From: Kaistia sp. 32K
GTDB taxonomy: Bacteria > Pseudomonadota > Alphaproteobacteria > Rhizobiales > Kaistiaceae
Length of the DNA stretch: 64,000 nt
Assembly (NCBI RefSeq): GCF_016629525.1
Contig: NZ_AP024269.1
Span: 2,294,001 to 2,358,000, forward strand
Direction: 5' to 3'
A program made the translations under genes and the position numbers. Numbering within the stretch: the stretch's first letter is position 1; each line of letters starts with the position of its first letter. The notes beneath the pieces were generated by a model. It worked only from the letters and a program-made list of their open reading frames with translations, did not search any database and was not told the DNA's origin. Positions 46,975 to 55,270 of the stretch are shown in pieces.

Positions 46975-47401
46975 TGTGTGTCTCCTGGACGCAGGATTGG
47001 ACCCGTGGATGAACCCGCCGCGCAATCGCGCGCGCACCGAGACCGGCCCTGAGCGATCGGCCCCGGCGCGATTGTGAGCCCTCCGGCCGAGAGTTCTACG
47101 TAGATTACGGTAGGCGACGCCTTCGTTGCCCCGACAACGCCACTCAGCAACGTGCTCACCGGCACCGCCACCTGCGACGGGCCCGGCGCGATCGATCGCG
47201 TCGCATAACCCGCCAGGCTACCGCCGCCCCGTTCCGCACCGCGATCGACCACCCCCGATGCTACAGGATGATACGCGCGCGGCCATTCCCGGGGCGATAT
47301 TCTGAATACTTCGACGAGACAGAATTCGTTGCAGCCCCGGATAGAACAGGCGGCGCAGCTCGCGCACTCAGGGAAGTTCATCCGGCACCGGAGGAGCAAC
47401 A
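46975..47401. other. Intergenic region with a shared motif
   Basis: A 427-base gap between the divergent SulP gene and a small CxxC protein gene. It holds copy 2 of the 16-base motif (47099-47114). No reliable ORF, RNA gene or clear promoter hexamers were found; the long minus-strand frame across it is a shadow extension. Confidence 0.4.
47099..47114. promoter_or_regulatory. Shared 16-base motif, copy 2
   Basis: CGTAGATTACGGTAGG, 15 of 16 bases identical to 42420-42435. It lies 125 bases before the SulP start on the minus strand and 288 bases before the small protein gene at 47402. Confidence 0.4.
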
Positions 47402-47728
47402 ATGAGGTGTCCCGTCTGCGACAGTCGCGCCAAGGACATCACCCCCTCTGGCTATCGCGGCCTGTCCGTCCGTTGTATCGTCGACGGCGATTACGATATC
47501 GATCGGCAATGCCACGAAGCGCTGCTCAGCCTGGATCCATCCGGCCGCCATACCGTACTCAATGCGGCCATCCTGACCGTGGCGCCCGGTTCCCGACCAC
47601 GCATTACGGCGGCGACCTTCGTCCGCTGCCGGCTCGAAATACGCTCTGCCCACCGCACGCCGCCATATGCCGATGCAACGAAATGGCCAACAAGGAGCCT
47701 GGGAGAAGCCAATGACCGCAACCGATGA
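47402..47728 (+). CDS. Small CxxC protein of unknown function
   Basis: A 108-residue protein starting MRCPVCDSRAKDITPSGYRG. The CPVC pair and Cys-25 resemble half of a zinc ribbon; the second pair expected for such a ribbon is missing (VDGDYDI where a C-x-x-C often stands), so metal binding is doubtful. The C-terminal half is basic and poorly structured. ATG 47402 has an excellent GGAGGAG site. The 3' end overlaps the next gene by 17 bases in another frame, suggesting coupling. Confidence 0.55.
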   Translation: MRCPVCDSRAKDITPSGYRGLSVRCIVDGDYDIDRQCHEALLSLDPSGRHTVLNAAILTVAPGSRPRITAATFVRCRLEIRSAHRTPPYADATKWPTRSLGEANDRNR

Positions 47729-48170
47729 CCTGGCGAATCTGCTTCCGACCGCCGACCAGCTGAAACAGAAGGCCGCCGCGGCGCAGGCGGAGAAAGCCGC
47801 CGAGGCCCTGCGCGCGCGGACGGCCGAACAGACCGAGAAGAACGCCCTGATCGAGCGCCTGAGCAAGCCATCCGGCGTCAGCGACGAGGACGCGCTGAAG
47901 CGGGTGGCGATCGTCATCCAGCGCGCCGTCAGCAACGGCTTCACCGAGGTTCAGGTCGCCCGCTTCCCCAATACGCTCTTCACCGATCGCGGCCGGAGCA
48001 TCAACCAACAGGAAGCGGGCTGGCAGGAGACGCTGACCGGGTTGCCGAAGGAGATGTACGAGTTCTGGAAGCGGCACCTCGAGGCGCGCGGCTACCGGAT
48101 CCGCTACCAGATCATCGATTTCTCCAGCGGCGTGCCGGGAGATGTCGGCATCTTCCTCGAATGGTCATAG
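47712..48170 (+). CDS. Conserved-looking protein of unknown function
   Basis: A 152-residue cytoplasmic protein. Residues 12-55 are an Ala/Glu/Lys-rich helix likely to form a coiled coil (QLKQKAAAAQAEKAAEALRA); the remainder has alternating strands and helices (VQVARFPNTLFTDRGRSINQ, MYEFWKRHLEARGYRIRYQI). No domain name is recognised. ATG 47712 follows GGGAGAA and lies inside the end of the CxxC protein gene, so the two probably form an operon. The upstream in-frame ATG at 47667 lacks a ribosome-binding site. Confidence 0.6.
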   Translation: MTATDDLANLLPTADQLKQKAAAAQAEKAAEALRARTAEQTEKNALIERLSKPSGVSDEDALKRVAIVIQRAVSNGFTEVQVARFPNTLFTDRGRSINQQEAGWQETLTGLPKEMYEFWKRHLEARGYRIRYQIIDFSSGVPGDVGIFLEWS

Positions 48171-48212
48171 GGGAGGCGACGCGGCCGCGCAAAACGCCAC
48201 CGCGTCGACCGG

Positions 48213-49421
48213 TCAGCCGCCGTAGACGGCGTTCCTGACATCCAGCGGAAACGCGCCGGACATACCTTCGAAGGCGGTGTTGGTCAGAGCGACGACGGTC
48301 AGCTTCCGGGCTGGATCGACGAACCAGCTATGGCCGTAGGCCCCGCCCCACTGGATCGTGCCCCTGGACTGGGGCGACTGCGCCAGTTCGGGGTCCTCGA
48401 GCACAGCCCAGCCATAGCCGAAGCCCATGCCGGGCAGCTGCGTCGCCGCGTTTCCGCCGGTCTGGTCCCGCAGCATCGCGGCCACGGTTTCCGGTTTCAG
48501 AACGGCGCCGCCGCCGATCCGGATGGTTTCGAGAAAACGCAATATGTCGTCGCCTGTGCCCACCATGCCTCCGCCGCCCGATGGATAGGAGGCGGCGTCC
48601 AGCGCGCGGCTCGGCGCAAAGAGGCAGAGGGCCTCCCAGATCGGCACGGCGATGCCGTCGGTCATGCGGACCGGCTCGGGCTTTCCATCCGCATAGGGCG
48701 TCACCAGCCCGGCGGGATCGGCGGCAACGAAGCCGATACTCTCCATCTGCAGCGGCGCGAGGATCGTTTCCCGGATCATTTCGGGAAGTGGCTTGCCAGA
48801 AACGAAGGCGAGAATGCCGCCGAGAACGTCGAGGCCAAGGGAATAGCGCCAGCTCGTGCCCGGCGGGAAGAGCAGGGGCGCCTGCACCAGCCGGCCGAGG
48901 TTCTCCTCCAGGCTCAGACCCGGCTGGTCGAGCCCGTCCGAAACATTCAGCCGGCCGTAGGGACCGCCGCCAACAGCCGGCTCCAAAAAACGATAGCCCA
49001 GTCCGGAAGTGTGGGTGAGCAGCTGGTGGATCGTGATGACCGGTTGGCTGCCATCCTCGAGACGCGGCCGGAAGTCGGGCAGCCACCGGGTAAGCGGGTG
49101 GTCGAGCGACAGCTTGCCGTCTTCGACCAGCCGCATCAGCGCCGCCGACACGATCGGCTTGGTGATCGAGGCCAGGCGGAATACCGAGCCCTCGTGCATC
49201 CGCGTCGCAGCCTCCCGGTCCGACAGACCGGCCGCCCGCCGATAGACGATCTCACCGTCCTGCGCGACCAGCACGACGGCGCCGACAATTCGCTTCTCGG
49301 CAATGGCCCGATCGATGACCCCGTCGAGGCGTCCCTGGAATCGGTCATCCTGTGCCAGCGCCGGAGCGCCCCCAGGGGGGAGCGGCGCGCCACTGAGTGC
49401 GTCAAATGCATTGTCCATCAT
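48213..49421 (-). CDS. Serine hydrolase, beta-lactamase/EstB family
   Basis: A 402-residue protein of the serine beta-lactamase superfamily (class C-like esterases). The nucleophile motif is SITK in FRLASITKPIVSAALMRLV near residue 80, and the second motif begins with Tyr in WRYSLGLDVLGGI. Near the C-terminus GGAYGHSWFVDP supplies the His/Lys-triad-like H-x-G region used by esterases. No signal peptide is obvious, suggesting a cytoplasmic esterase rather than a secreted beta-lactamase. ATG 49421 has GAGG eight bases upstream. It is divergent from a TetR gene that probably controls it. Confidence 0.85.
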   Translation of the reverse strand: MMDNAFDALSGAPLPPGGAPALAQDDRFQGRLDGVIDRAIAEKRIVGAVVLVAQDGEIVYRRAAGLSDREAATRMHEGSVFRLASITKPIVSAALMRLVEDGKLSLDHPLTRWLPDFRPRLEDGSQPVITIHQLLTHTSGLGYRFLEPAVGGGPYGRLNVSDGLDQPGLSLEENLGRLVQAPLLFPPGTSWRYSLGLDVLGGILAFVSGKPLPEMIRETILAPLQMESIGFVAADPAGLVTPYADGKPEPVRMTDGIAVPIWEALCLFAPSRALDAASYPSGGGGMVGTGDDILRFLETIRIGGGAVLKPETVAAMLRDQTGGNAATQLPGMGFGYGWAVLEDPELAQSPQSRGTIQWGGAYGHSWFVDPARKLTVVALTNTAFEGMSGAFPLDVRNAVYGG

Positions 49422-49448
49422 GACTGCCACCTCATATAAGGAATGATC

Positions 49449-49467
49449 CCTCCGTAATTACCGGAGG
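49449..49467. promoter_or_regulatory. Inverted repeat between the serine hydrolase and TetR genes
   Basis: CCTCCG and CGGAGG face each other across a 7-base TAATTAC spacer. The right arm also forms the GGAGG upstream of the TetR gene. Size and place fit an autoregulatory TetR operator. Confidence 0.4.
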
Positions 49468-49485
49468 TACCGATCCATTTCAAGA

Positions 49486-50124
49486 GTGACCGTTGTGATT
49501 AATAATCCCATTCCCGATCGCCGCCCGAGAGGCCGCCCGCGCGCGTTCGACCGTGACGAAGCGCTGGAGCAGGCCGGCATGACGTTCTGGAGGCTTGGTT
49601 TTGAGGGCGCGTCGATCGCCGATCTCACGCAGGCGATGGGAATTACGCCGCAGAGCCTCTATGCGGCGTTCACCTCCAAGGCGGAGCTCTATCGGGAAGC
49701 GATTGGCTGGTATCAGGCGCGGATCGGCGGCTTCACGGTAACCGCGCTTGAACAGCCGGACGTGATGGTCGCGCTCGAGGGCTTGCTGGCGGGGGCGGCG
49801 GTCGAGTTTTCGAACCCGACCCGGCCGCAGGGCTGCATGATCTCGACCGCGGTGCTCGTCTGCGCCGACGAGAACCGGCCGATCGCCGAGATGCTGGCAA
49901 GGGAGCGCGACGGCATGCTCGATGCGCTCATGGAGCGGATCGCGCGCGGCATCGCGGCTGGACAGCTGGCGCCCGACACCGACGCGAAGGCCCTTGCCCG
50001 CTTCGTCGGCGCGATCATCCAGGGCATGTCGGTCCAGGCCCGCGATGGCGCCGAGACGGCAGAACTGGAGTCGATCGCCGCAATCGCCCTGGCGCAGCTG
50101 CGCCGCTACGCGATCGCGGGGTAG
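49486..50124 (+). CDS. TetR family transcriptional regulator
   Basis: A 212-residue regulator. The helix-turn-helix spans about residues 20-65 (RAFDRDEALEQAGMTFWRLG, GASIADLTQAMGITPQSLYAAF), typical of TetR; the rest is an all-helical ligand domain (VLVCADENRPIAEMLARERD). A GTG start at 49486 or 49495 is used, both without ideal spacing from GGAGG at 49463. It is transcribed away from the serine hydrolase gene and likely represses it. Ligand unknown. Confidence 0.88.
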   Translation: MTVVINNPIPDRRPRGRPRAFDRDEALEQAGMTFWRLGFEGASIADLTQAMGITPQSLYAAFTSKAELYREAIGWYQARIGGFTVTALEQPDVMVALEGLLAGAAVEFSNPTRPQGCMISTAVLVCADENRPIAEMLARERDGMLDALMERIARGIAAGQLAPDTDAKALARFVGAIIQGMSVQARDGAETAELESIAAIALAQLRRYAIAG

Positions 50125-50209
50125 GGTGGAAAACGGCCGGGTGCCTTTGAAACGCAATAATCCGGAAGCTGCTATTGTGCTTGGTCAGCAAGTGCAGGCG
50201 ATAGATGGC

Positions 50210-50668
50210 ATGACCGAGCGTAAGGTTGAGAATTATCCAGTTTCCGAGGTTGAAGTCCTCGCCGAGGAACTGCGTCGCGCGATCAGCACATTTGTACGCG
50301 TGATCCGCGACAAGACCGATACCGAGAAGTCGGCACAGTCAGAAACGCTCGGCATACTGGAACGCAACGGCGCGATGAACGTCGCGGCCTTGGCGCTACG
50401 GCGCGGCGTGGCCCATCAGACGATGCGCGTTGTCGTGGCACAAATGGTGGCCGACGGGTTGATCGATCGCAGCCCCGATCCGGAGGATAAGCGCAGCCAG
50501 CTATTGTCGCTGTCCAATATCGGCCGGGACATGGTGGTGCGTGACCGTATTTCTCGCGCCTCGCGGATCGGAACGATGATCGAGGCGACGCTCTCGGTCG
50601 AGGAACGAGAGCATCTTCGCAAATCGATCGATCTGTTTGATCGCATCAGCGCAGCTGAAATCGACTGA
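50210..50668 (+). CDS. MarR family transcriptional regulator
   Basis: A 152-residue winged-helix regulator. SETLGILERNGAMNVAALAL and HQTMRVVVAQMVADGLIDR form the HTH and PDPEDKRSQLLSLSNIG the wing with its conserved D-x-R. ATG 50210 begins the homologous part; the open frame from 49922 is a shadow of the TetR gene. It is convergent with an ester-cyclase-like gene, 12 bases apart, whose promoter carries a perfect palindrome suited to a MarR dimer. The gene starts 85 bases after the TetR stop. Confidence 0.85.
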   Translation: MTERKVENYPVSEVEVLAEELRRAISTFVRVIRDKTDTEKSAQSETLGILERNGAMNVAALALRRGVAHQTMRVVVAQMVADGLIDRSPDPEDKRSQLLSLSNIGRDMVVRDRISRASRIGTMIEATLSVEEREHLRKSIDLFDRISAAEID

Positions 50669-50680
50669 CGGGGACGTGGA

Positions 50681-51091
50681 TCAACTTTTCAACTGGGCAA
50701 GCACCGTCGCCAGCGTGTTCAGTCCCCAATGTTCCGCGTAGCGCCCATTGGAAATGCGAATGACGTCGATGACGTCGATCGCGACCGTCCGCCCGGTGGC
50801 TTCGATACCCATCAGCGTGCCGTTATGGATGCCGGTGATAGTCTTTCGCGTTGTGACCTTGTCACCTTCTGCGATCTGGTCGTGGATCGTCACCGAAAGG
50901 TTGGCCAATGCGGGGCGCAGAACGTTCGCGAACGTGTTCCACATGCTCTCAGGGCCGTTCGGCGCGCCTGGCGGGGCCGACCGATTGACGAAATCCGGAT
51001 CGATCAGCGCCTCGAACGCAGCCCGATCCCCCTTAGCGATAACCTCTTCGTTGAACCGCCGTACGACGGCTTTGATGGCATCCACCGACAT
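50681..51091 (-). CDS. SnoaL-like ester cyclase family protein
   Basis: A 136-residue protein of the SnoaL/polyketide-cyclase group within the NTF2-like fold. Typical segments are VVRRFNEEVIAKGDRAAFEA, DPDFVNRSAPPG, ADNLSVTIHDQ-like ANLSVTIHDQIAEGDKVTTR and IDVIRISNGRYAEHWGL. Such proteins bind small hydrophobic ligands; some cyclise polyketide esters, many have no known reaction. ATG 51091 has AGGAG six bases upstream. A perfect 21-base palindrome lies 31 bases upstream of the start, pointing to tight regulation, perhaps by the convergent MarR protein. Confidence 0.78.
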   Translation of the reverse strand: MSVDAIKAVVRRFNEEVIAKGDRAAFEALIDPDFVNRSAPPGAPNGPESMWNTFANVLRPALANLSVTIHDQIAEGDKVTTRKTITGIHNGTLMGIEATGRTVAIDVIDVIRISNGRYAEHWGLNTLATVLAQLKS

Positions 51092-51121
51092 CGAGAACTC
51101 CTACTCATCAACTCGCCCTAA

Positions 51122-51142
51122 ATATACAGCTATGCTGTATAT
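51122..51142. promoter_or_regulatory. 21-base perfect dyad upstream of the ester-cyclase gene
   Basis: ATATACAGC and GCTGTATAT flank a 3-base TAT centre with no mismatch. It lies in an AT-rich pocket 31-51 bases before the start codon, where a promoter would be. Length and symmetry fit a winged-helix dimer operator of MarR type. Confidence 0.65.
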
Positions 51143-51366
51143 CAATATAGAGTAGGGCGAAAATGGGGAGGCGGCGGACGCCTGTCGCAATCTGATTGTC
51201 CGCAGTTGGGTGAAAAGCCGGACGGTCGGAACAGCGGAGATGGGTCGCCTGCTGCCGTGGCCAATCTTCAGGATGAATTGGGTTGTTGCGTAGAATCGGC
51301 AGTGCCGTTTGATGCGAATGCGGTGATCAGCGGCAGTATCGCGCCAAGAGGGCAATCGGCGATAAT

Positions 51367-51456
51367 TGGCGGATGGGGTGGGATTCGAACCCACGGTGGG
51401 CTTGCACCCACGGCGGTTTTCAAGACCGCTGCCTTAAACCACTCGGCCACCCATCC
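51367..51456 (-). tRNA. tRNA-Ser (anticodon TGA)
   Basis: A 90-base class II tRNA. On the minus strand the 5' acceptor GGATGGG pairs with CCCATCC, followed by discriminator G and an encoded CCA. The D-arm, an anticodon loop reading CTTGAAA (anticodon TGA, for UCN Ser codons), a long variable arm (GTGGGTGCAAGCCCAC) and the T-loop GGTTCGAATCC are all visible. Length and long variable arm are as expected for serine. Confidence 0.95.
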
Positions 51457-51781
51457 AAGCCTTGAAATCGTTGGCCTTTTCGCTTCGGGCGTCGCGGACC
51501 CAAGCGGTCCTGCGAGCGGATCGCTGCCAAACGATTTTATGGCGTGGGCTTTACCGCGCCCCGCACGGCGGCGTCAACACGCCCGAACGCTTCGGCGTCC
51601 CTCCCGACGCAAGACATGGGAATAAATCGCGAGGGGAGTGCAGGCGGCGGCCGGCTTGCGCCAGGTCGAACGCGGTATCGCCGGGCCGGATGCGAAGGCG
51701 AGGGCAGACCGCAGCCGGCAAACCCGACCAAAGGCCAAAGGCATGAGACGGAGTTGGGATCGACTGCATGCCGGACAAAGC
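51457..51781. other. Intergenic region, no gene seen
   Basis: About 325 bases between the tRNA-Ser 5' end and the terminator after dctA. It should contain the tRNA promoter. Open frames across it have no recognisable product and look like chance frames in GC-rich DNA. Confidence 0.4.
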
Positions 51782-51818
51782 CGGAGCGCGGACCTGGTTC
51801 AACTAGATCCGCGCTCCG
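51782..51818 (-). terminator. Terminator hairpin after dctA
   Basis: A perfect 11-bp stem (CGGAGCGCGGA / TCCGCGCTCCG) with a 15-base loop begins 15 bases past the dctA stop codon. A weak T-containing run (GGCTTTGTCC) follows on the minus strand. Confidence 0.65.
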
Positions 51819-51832
51819 TGTTCAGGCTGTGC

Positions 51833-53167
51833 TTATTCGGCGGGTTCCAGGATCGGTACGGCATCCACCACGAGCGGCGAGCCCTTCATGGCGGCGGCCA
51901 GCATGTCGCGATCGAGCTCGTTCTCCCAGCGGGCGACGACGATCGTCGCGACCGCGTTGCCGACGAGATTGGTCAGCGCGCGGCATTCCGACATGAAGCG
52001 GTCGATGCCGAGGATGAGCGCCATGCCGGCGACCGGTACGGCGGGAACGACCGACAGCGTGGCGGCAAGCGTCACGAAGCCGGCGCCCGTGATCCCGGCA
52101 GCGCCCTTGGAGCTCAGCATGGCCACGAGCAGCAGCAGGATCTGATCCGAGAGCGAGAGCGGAATATCCGTCGCCTGAGCGATGAAGAGGGCGGCCAGCG
52201 TCATGTAGATGTTGGTGCCGTCCAGATTGAACGAGTAGCCGGTCGGGATGACGAGACCGACGACCGAGCGCTTGCAGCCCGCCTTCTCCATCTTGTCCAT
52301 CAGGCTCGGCAGCGCCGCTTCCGAGGACGAGGTGCCGAGCACCAGCAGCAGCTCTTCCTTGATGTAGCGGATGAGCGCCAGGATGGAGAAGCCGTTGTAG
52401 CGGGCGACGGCGCCGAGCACCACGAGCACGAAGATCAGCGCCGTGATGTAGAAGGTCGCGATCAGCATGGCCAGATTGGCGATCGAGCCGATGCCGTATT
52501 TGCCGATGGTGAAGGCCATGGCGCCGAAGGCGCCGATGGGCGCGGCCTTCATCAGGATGGCGACCAGCTTGAAGATCGGCGCGGTCAGGGCGAGCAGGAA
52601 ATCCGTGACCGGCTTGCCGCGCTCACCCACGATCGCGAGCGAAATGCCGAACAGCACCGAGACGAACAGGACCTGCAGGATGTCGCCATCGGCGAAGGCG
52701 CTGACGATCGTGGTCGGGATGATGTGGCTCAGGAAGCCGGTGATCGACTGCTCATGCGCCCGGATGGCGTAGTCCGCGACCGCCTTCGGATCCAGAGAGG
52801 CCGGATCGATGTGCATGCCCGCGCCGGGCTTGACGATGTTGGCGACGACGAGGCCGATGATGAGCGCGAGCGTCGAGAAGGTCAGGAAGTACAGCATCGC
52901 CTTGCCGGCGACCCGGCCGACCTTCTGCAGGTCGGTCATGCCGGCAATGCCGGTGGCAACTGTCAGGAAGATCACCGGCGCGATGATCATCTTGACGAGC
53001 TTGATGAAGCCGTCGCCCAGCGGTTTCAGCTGGGTTCCGAGCTCCGGATAGTAGTGACCGAGCAGAATGCCCGCGGCGATCGCCACGAGAACCTGCACAT
53101 AGAGATGCTTGTAGAAGGGCGTTGGACGGCGTGGCTCGGCCACGGCGTCTGTCGAGACGGCAATCAT
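51833..53167 (-). CDS. dctA: C4-dicarboxylate transporter DctA
   Basis: A 444-residue DAACS-family symporter for succinate, fumarate and malate in the inner membrane. Family blocks include [39 protein letters not shown], the serine-rich [14 protein letters not shown] re-entrant loop, [19 protein letters not shown] and [16 protein letters not shown]. It is the key carbon-import route in root-associated bacteria. ATG 53167 has GGAGG upstream. It is transcribed away from dctB-dctD, with a sigma-54 promoter and putative DctD sites in the shared intergenic region. Confidence 0.96.
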   Translation of the reverse strand: MIAVSTDAVAEPRRPTPFYKHLYVQVLVAIAAGILLGHYYPELGTQLKPLGDGFIKLVKMIIAPVIFLTVATGIAGMTDLQKVGRVAGKAMLYFLTFSTLALIIGLVVANIVKPGAGMHIDPASLDPKAVADYAIRAHEQSITGFLSHIIPTTIVSAFADGDILQVLFVSVLFGISLAIVGERGKPVTDFLLALTAPIFKLVAILMKAAPIGAFGAMAFTIGKYGIGSIANLAMLIATFYITALIFVLVVLGAVARYNGFSILALIRYIKEELLLVLGTSSSEAALPSLMDKMEKAGCKRSVVGLVIPTGYSFNLDGTNIYMTLAALFIAQATDIPLSLSDQILLLLVAMLSSKGAAGITGAGFVTLAATLSVVPAVPVAGMALILGIDRFMSECRALTNLVGNAVATIVVARWENELDRDMLAAAMKGSPLVVDAVPILEPAE

Positions 53168-53265
53168 GATGTCCTCCGTTCAGCTTCGTCCGGACCTCGT
53201 CCGGGCCTCCCGGGCCTTTCGGCCTCAAAGTCCAGCGATCCTCGCCGCTGTTGGCTCTGGGAATG

Positions 53266-53280
53266 GCAAGGCCCGTGCCA
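53266..53280 (-). promoter_or_regulatory. Sigma-54 promoter (-24/-12) of dctA
   Basis: On the minus strand TGGCACGGGCCTTGC matches the TGGCACG-N4-TTGC consensus at every fixed base. It is about 100 bases before the dctA start codon, so DctD and RpoN should drive this gene. Confidence 0.88.
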
Positions 53281-53355
53281 ATTGGAGGCAATTGAGATAA
53301 CTCGTTGAAATATATTGGCTTAGGGAATCCGGGCTGGCTCATCACAGGCCGAAAA

Positions 53356-53404
53356 GTGCGGAATTTCGCACACGTGACTTTCCAATCCGCGCGAAACGGC
53401 GCAC
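53356..53404. promoter_or_regulatory. Tandem DctD-type enhancer sites
   Basis: Two 16-base dyads occur, GTGCGGAATTTCGCAC (53356-53371) and GCGCGAAACGGCGCAC (53389-53404). Read on opposite strands they share GTGCG-N3-TTTCG. Their centres are 33 bases apart, three helical turns, and the nearer one is 76 bases upstream of the -24 element. Tandem DctD sites upstream of dctA are the known arrangement in rhizobia. Confidence 0.65.
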
Positions 53405-53413
53405 ACTCCGGAA

Positions 53414-55270
53414 ATGAGCGAAAGGGCCGACCCCAAAGCGCGCCAGAACAGCTGGCTGTCGACGAGCCGCCTCACCTGGTGGGCGTTTGCGGCGATCTGC
53501 CTTGTCGTCTTCGGCGTCGCGCTTTGGCTGGTCGGCAATGCCGCGCGCGACAAGGCCCTCGTCACCCTGTCCGAACAGACGGAGATCGACGCCAACCTCA
53601 ACACCGCGCTGCTGCGCCGCGTGCTGGAACGGCAGCGGGCGGTGCCGCTGATCCTGTCGAAAGACAAGGAACTTGCCGATGCCCTGTCGAGCCACGACCC
53701 GGCGGCAAGCGAGCGCCTCAGCCGCAAGCTGGAGACGCTGGCGGAGGGCACGCAGGCGGCCGTGATCTACCTGGTCGATCTCGACGGCAAGGCGATCTCG
53801 GCGAGCAACTGGCGCGACACCGACAGCTTCGTCGGCCGCGACTACAATTTCCGCCCCTATTTCAAGGCCGCGCTGGAGAACGGCGAGGCGGAGTATTTCG
53901 CGCTCGGCAATGTGAGCTTGCGCCCGGGCCTCTACATTTCCCGCCGCGTCGACGGGCCGAACGGGCCACTCGGCGCGATCGTCGTCAAGCTTTCGTTCGA
54001 CGAGCTCGAAAAGGTCTGGAACCAGACGGGGCGGCCGACCTTCGTCGTCGATGACCGCGGCATCGTGCTGATCACCAGCATCCCGTCCTGGCGCTTCCTG
54101 ACGATCGGGCGGCTCGGAGGGGACGAGATCGACGCTATCCACGCCAGCCTCCAGTTCGGCGATGCGTCGCTGACGCCTCTGCCGCTATCGATCAAGCCGC
54201 TCGACGGCGATCAGGCCGTGCTGGTCGACGCGGTCGTGCCCGGCTCCAGCCGGAATACGGAATTCATTGCCATCCATTCCGCCGTCCCGACGACGCCCTG
54301 GCAGATGTATTCGCTCGCGCCCCTGCGCCCCCAGATCGACGCCGCCGTGCGCGAAGCCCGCCTTCTCACCTTCATCGTCCTGGCCAGTCTTGCGACGCTG
54401 GTCGGCTACCTGTTGCGTCGGAAACAGAAGATCGCCGCCCGCATCGCGGATGCCCAGCGCCGGCAGGTCGAGCTCGAGAAAAGCGTCGTCGAGCGCACCG
54501 AGGATCTCATGAAGGCGCGCGACCGCCTCGAGGCGGAGATCGGCGAGCGCCTGAAGACGGAGACCGTGCTGCAGGGCGTCCAGCAGGATCTCGTCCACGC
54601 CAACCGGCTGGCGATCCTCGGCCAGGTCGCGGCGGGCGTCGCGCATGAGATCAACCAGCCGGTCGCGACCATCCGCGCCTTTGCCGACAATGCGCGCACC
54701 TTCATCGATCGCAAGAACCTCGACGCCGCGGCGGAAAACCTGCAGGAGATCGCGGGACTGACGGAGCGGATCGGCACGATCACCGGCGATCTCCGCGCGC
54801 TTGCCCGCAAGGGGCATCGCCCGTCGGAGCCGGTGGAGCTGGGCCAGGTCATCACCGGAGCGCTGGTGCTGCTGCGCAGCCGCTTTTCCGGGCGAATGGA
54901 CCAGATCCACATGCAGCTGCCGCCGCCCGATCTCTGCGTCGTCGGCCACGCGATCCGGCTGGAGCAGGTGCTCATCAACCTGTTCCAGAACGCGCTCGAA
55001 GCCGTCGAGGGAATGGGACAGGACGGCCATATCGACGTTCGCATCGAGGAGAGGCGGGACACGGTGATCGTCAGCGTCTCCGACAACGGGCCGGGCATTG
55101 CTCCCAACATCCGGGAGAACCTGTTCATCCCGTTCAACACCTCGAAGGAGAAGGGGCTCGGGCTCGGCCTGGTGATCGTGAAGGAGATCCTCGCCGATTA
55201 CGGCGGCGGCATATCGGTAGACAGCGCCCCGCATGGAACCGTCTTCCATTTGGAGTTCAGGAAAGCATGA
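53414..55270 (+). CDS. dctB: C4-dicarboxylate sensor histidine kinase DctB
   Basis: A 618-residue sensor. A membrane helix near residue 25 ([21 protein letters not shown]) and another near residue 320 enclose a periplasmic double-PAS-like domain ([35 protein letters not shown]). After a coiled coil come the His box [20 protein letters not shown] and ATPase motifs [16 protein letters not shown] and [13 protein letters not shown]. It senses external dicarboxylates and phosphorylates DctD. ATG 53414 directly follows the upstream enhancer sites. Its stop overlaps dctD. Confidence 0.94.
   Translation: MSERADPKARQNSWLSTSRLTWWAFAAICLVVFGVALWLVGNAARDKALVTLSEQTEIDANLNTALLRRVLERQRAVPLILSKDKELADALSSHDPAASERLSRKLETLAEGTQAAVIYLVDLDGKAISASNWRDTDSFVGRDYNFRPYFKAALENGEAEYFALGNVSLRPGLYISRRVDGPNGPLGAIVVKLSFDELEKVWNQTGRPTFVVDDRGIVLITSIPSWRFLTIGRLGGDEIDAIHASLQFGDASLTPLPLSIKPLDGDQAVLVDAVVPGSSRNTEFIAIHSAVPTTPWQMYSLAPLRPQIDAAVREARLLTFIVLASLATLVGYLLRRKQKIAARIADAQRRQVELEKSVVERTEDLMKARDRLEAEIGERLKTETVLQGVQQDLVHANRLAILGQVAAGVAHEINQPVATIRAFADNARTFIDRKNLDAAAENLQEIAGLTERIGTITGDLRALARKGHRPSEPVELGQVITGALVLLRSRFSGRMDQIHMQLPPPDLCVVGHAIRLEQVLINLFQNALEAVEGMGQDGHIDVRIEERRDTVIVSVSDNGPGIAPNIRENLFIPFNTSKEKGLGLGLVIVKEILADYGGGISVDSAPHGTVFHLEFRKA

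Noticed and set aside
48213..49421. Secreted beta-lactamase conferring resistance
   Set aside because: SxxK is present but no signal peptide is seen and the C-terminal H-x-G-type block fits EstB-like esterases better.
50125..51456. Genomic island with integrase at tRNA-Ser
   Set aside because: No integrase, direct repeat of the tRNA end or mobility gene was found; only the AT-rich pocket hints at transfer.
51638..53308. A 556-codon plus-strand open frame
   Set aside because: Antisense to dctA; also runs through the terminator and sigma-54 region.
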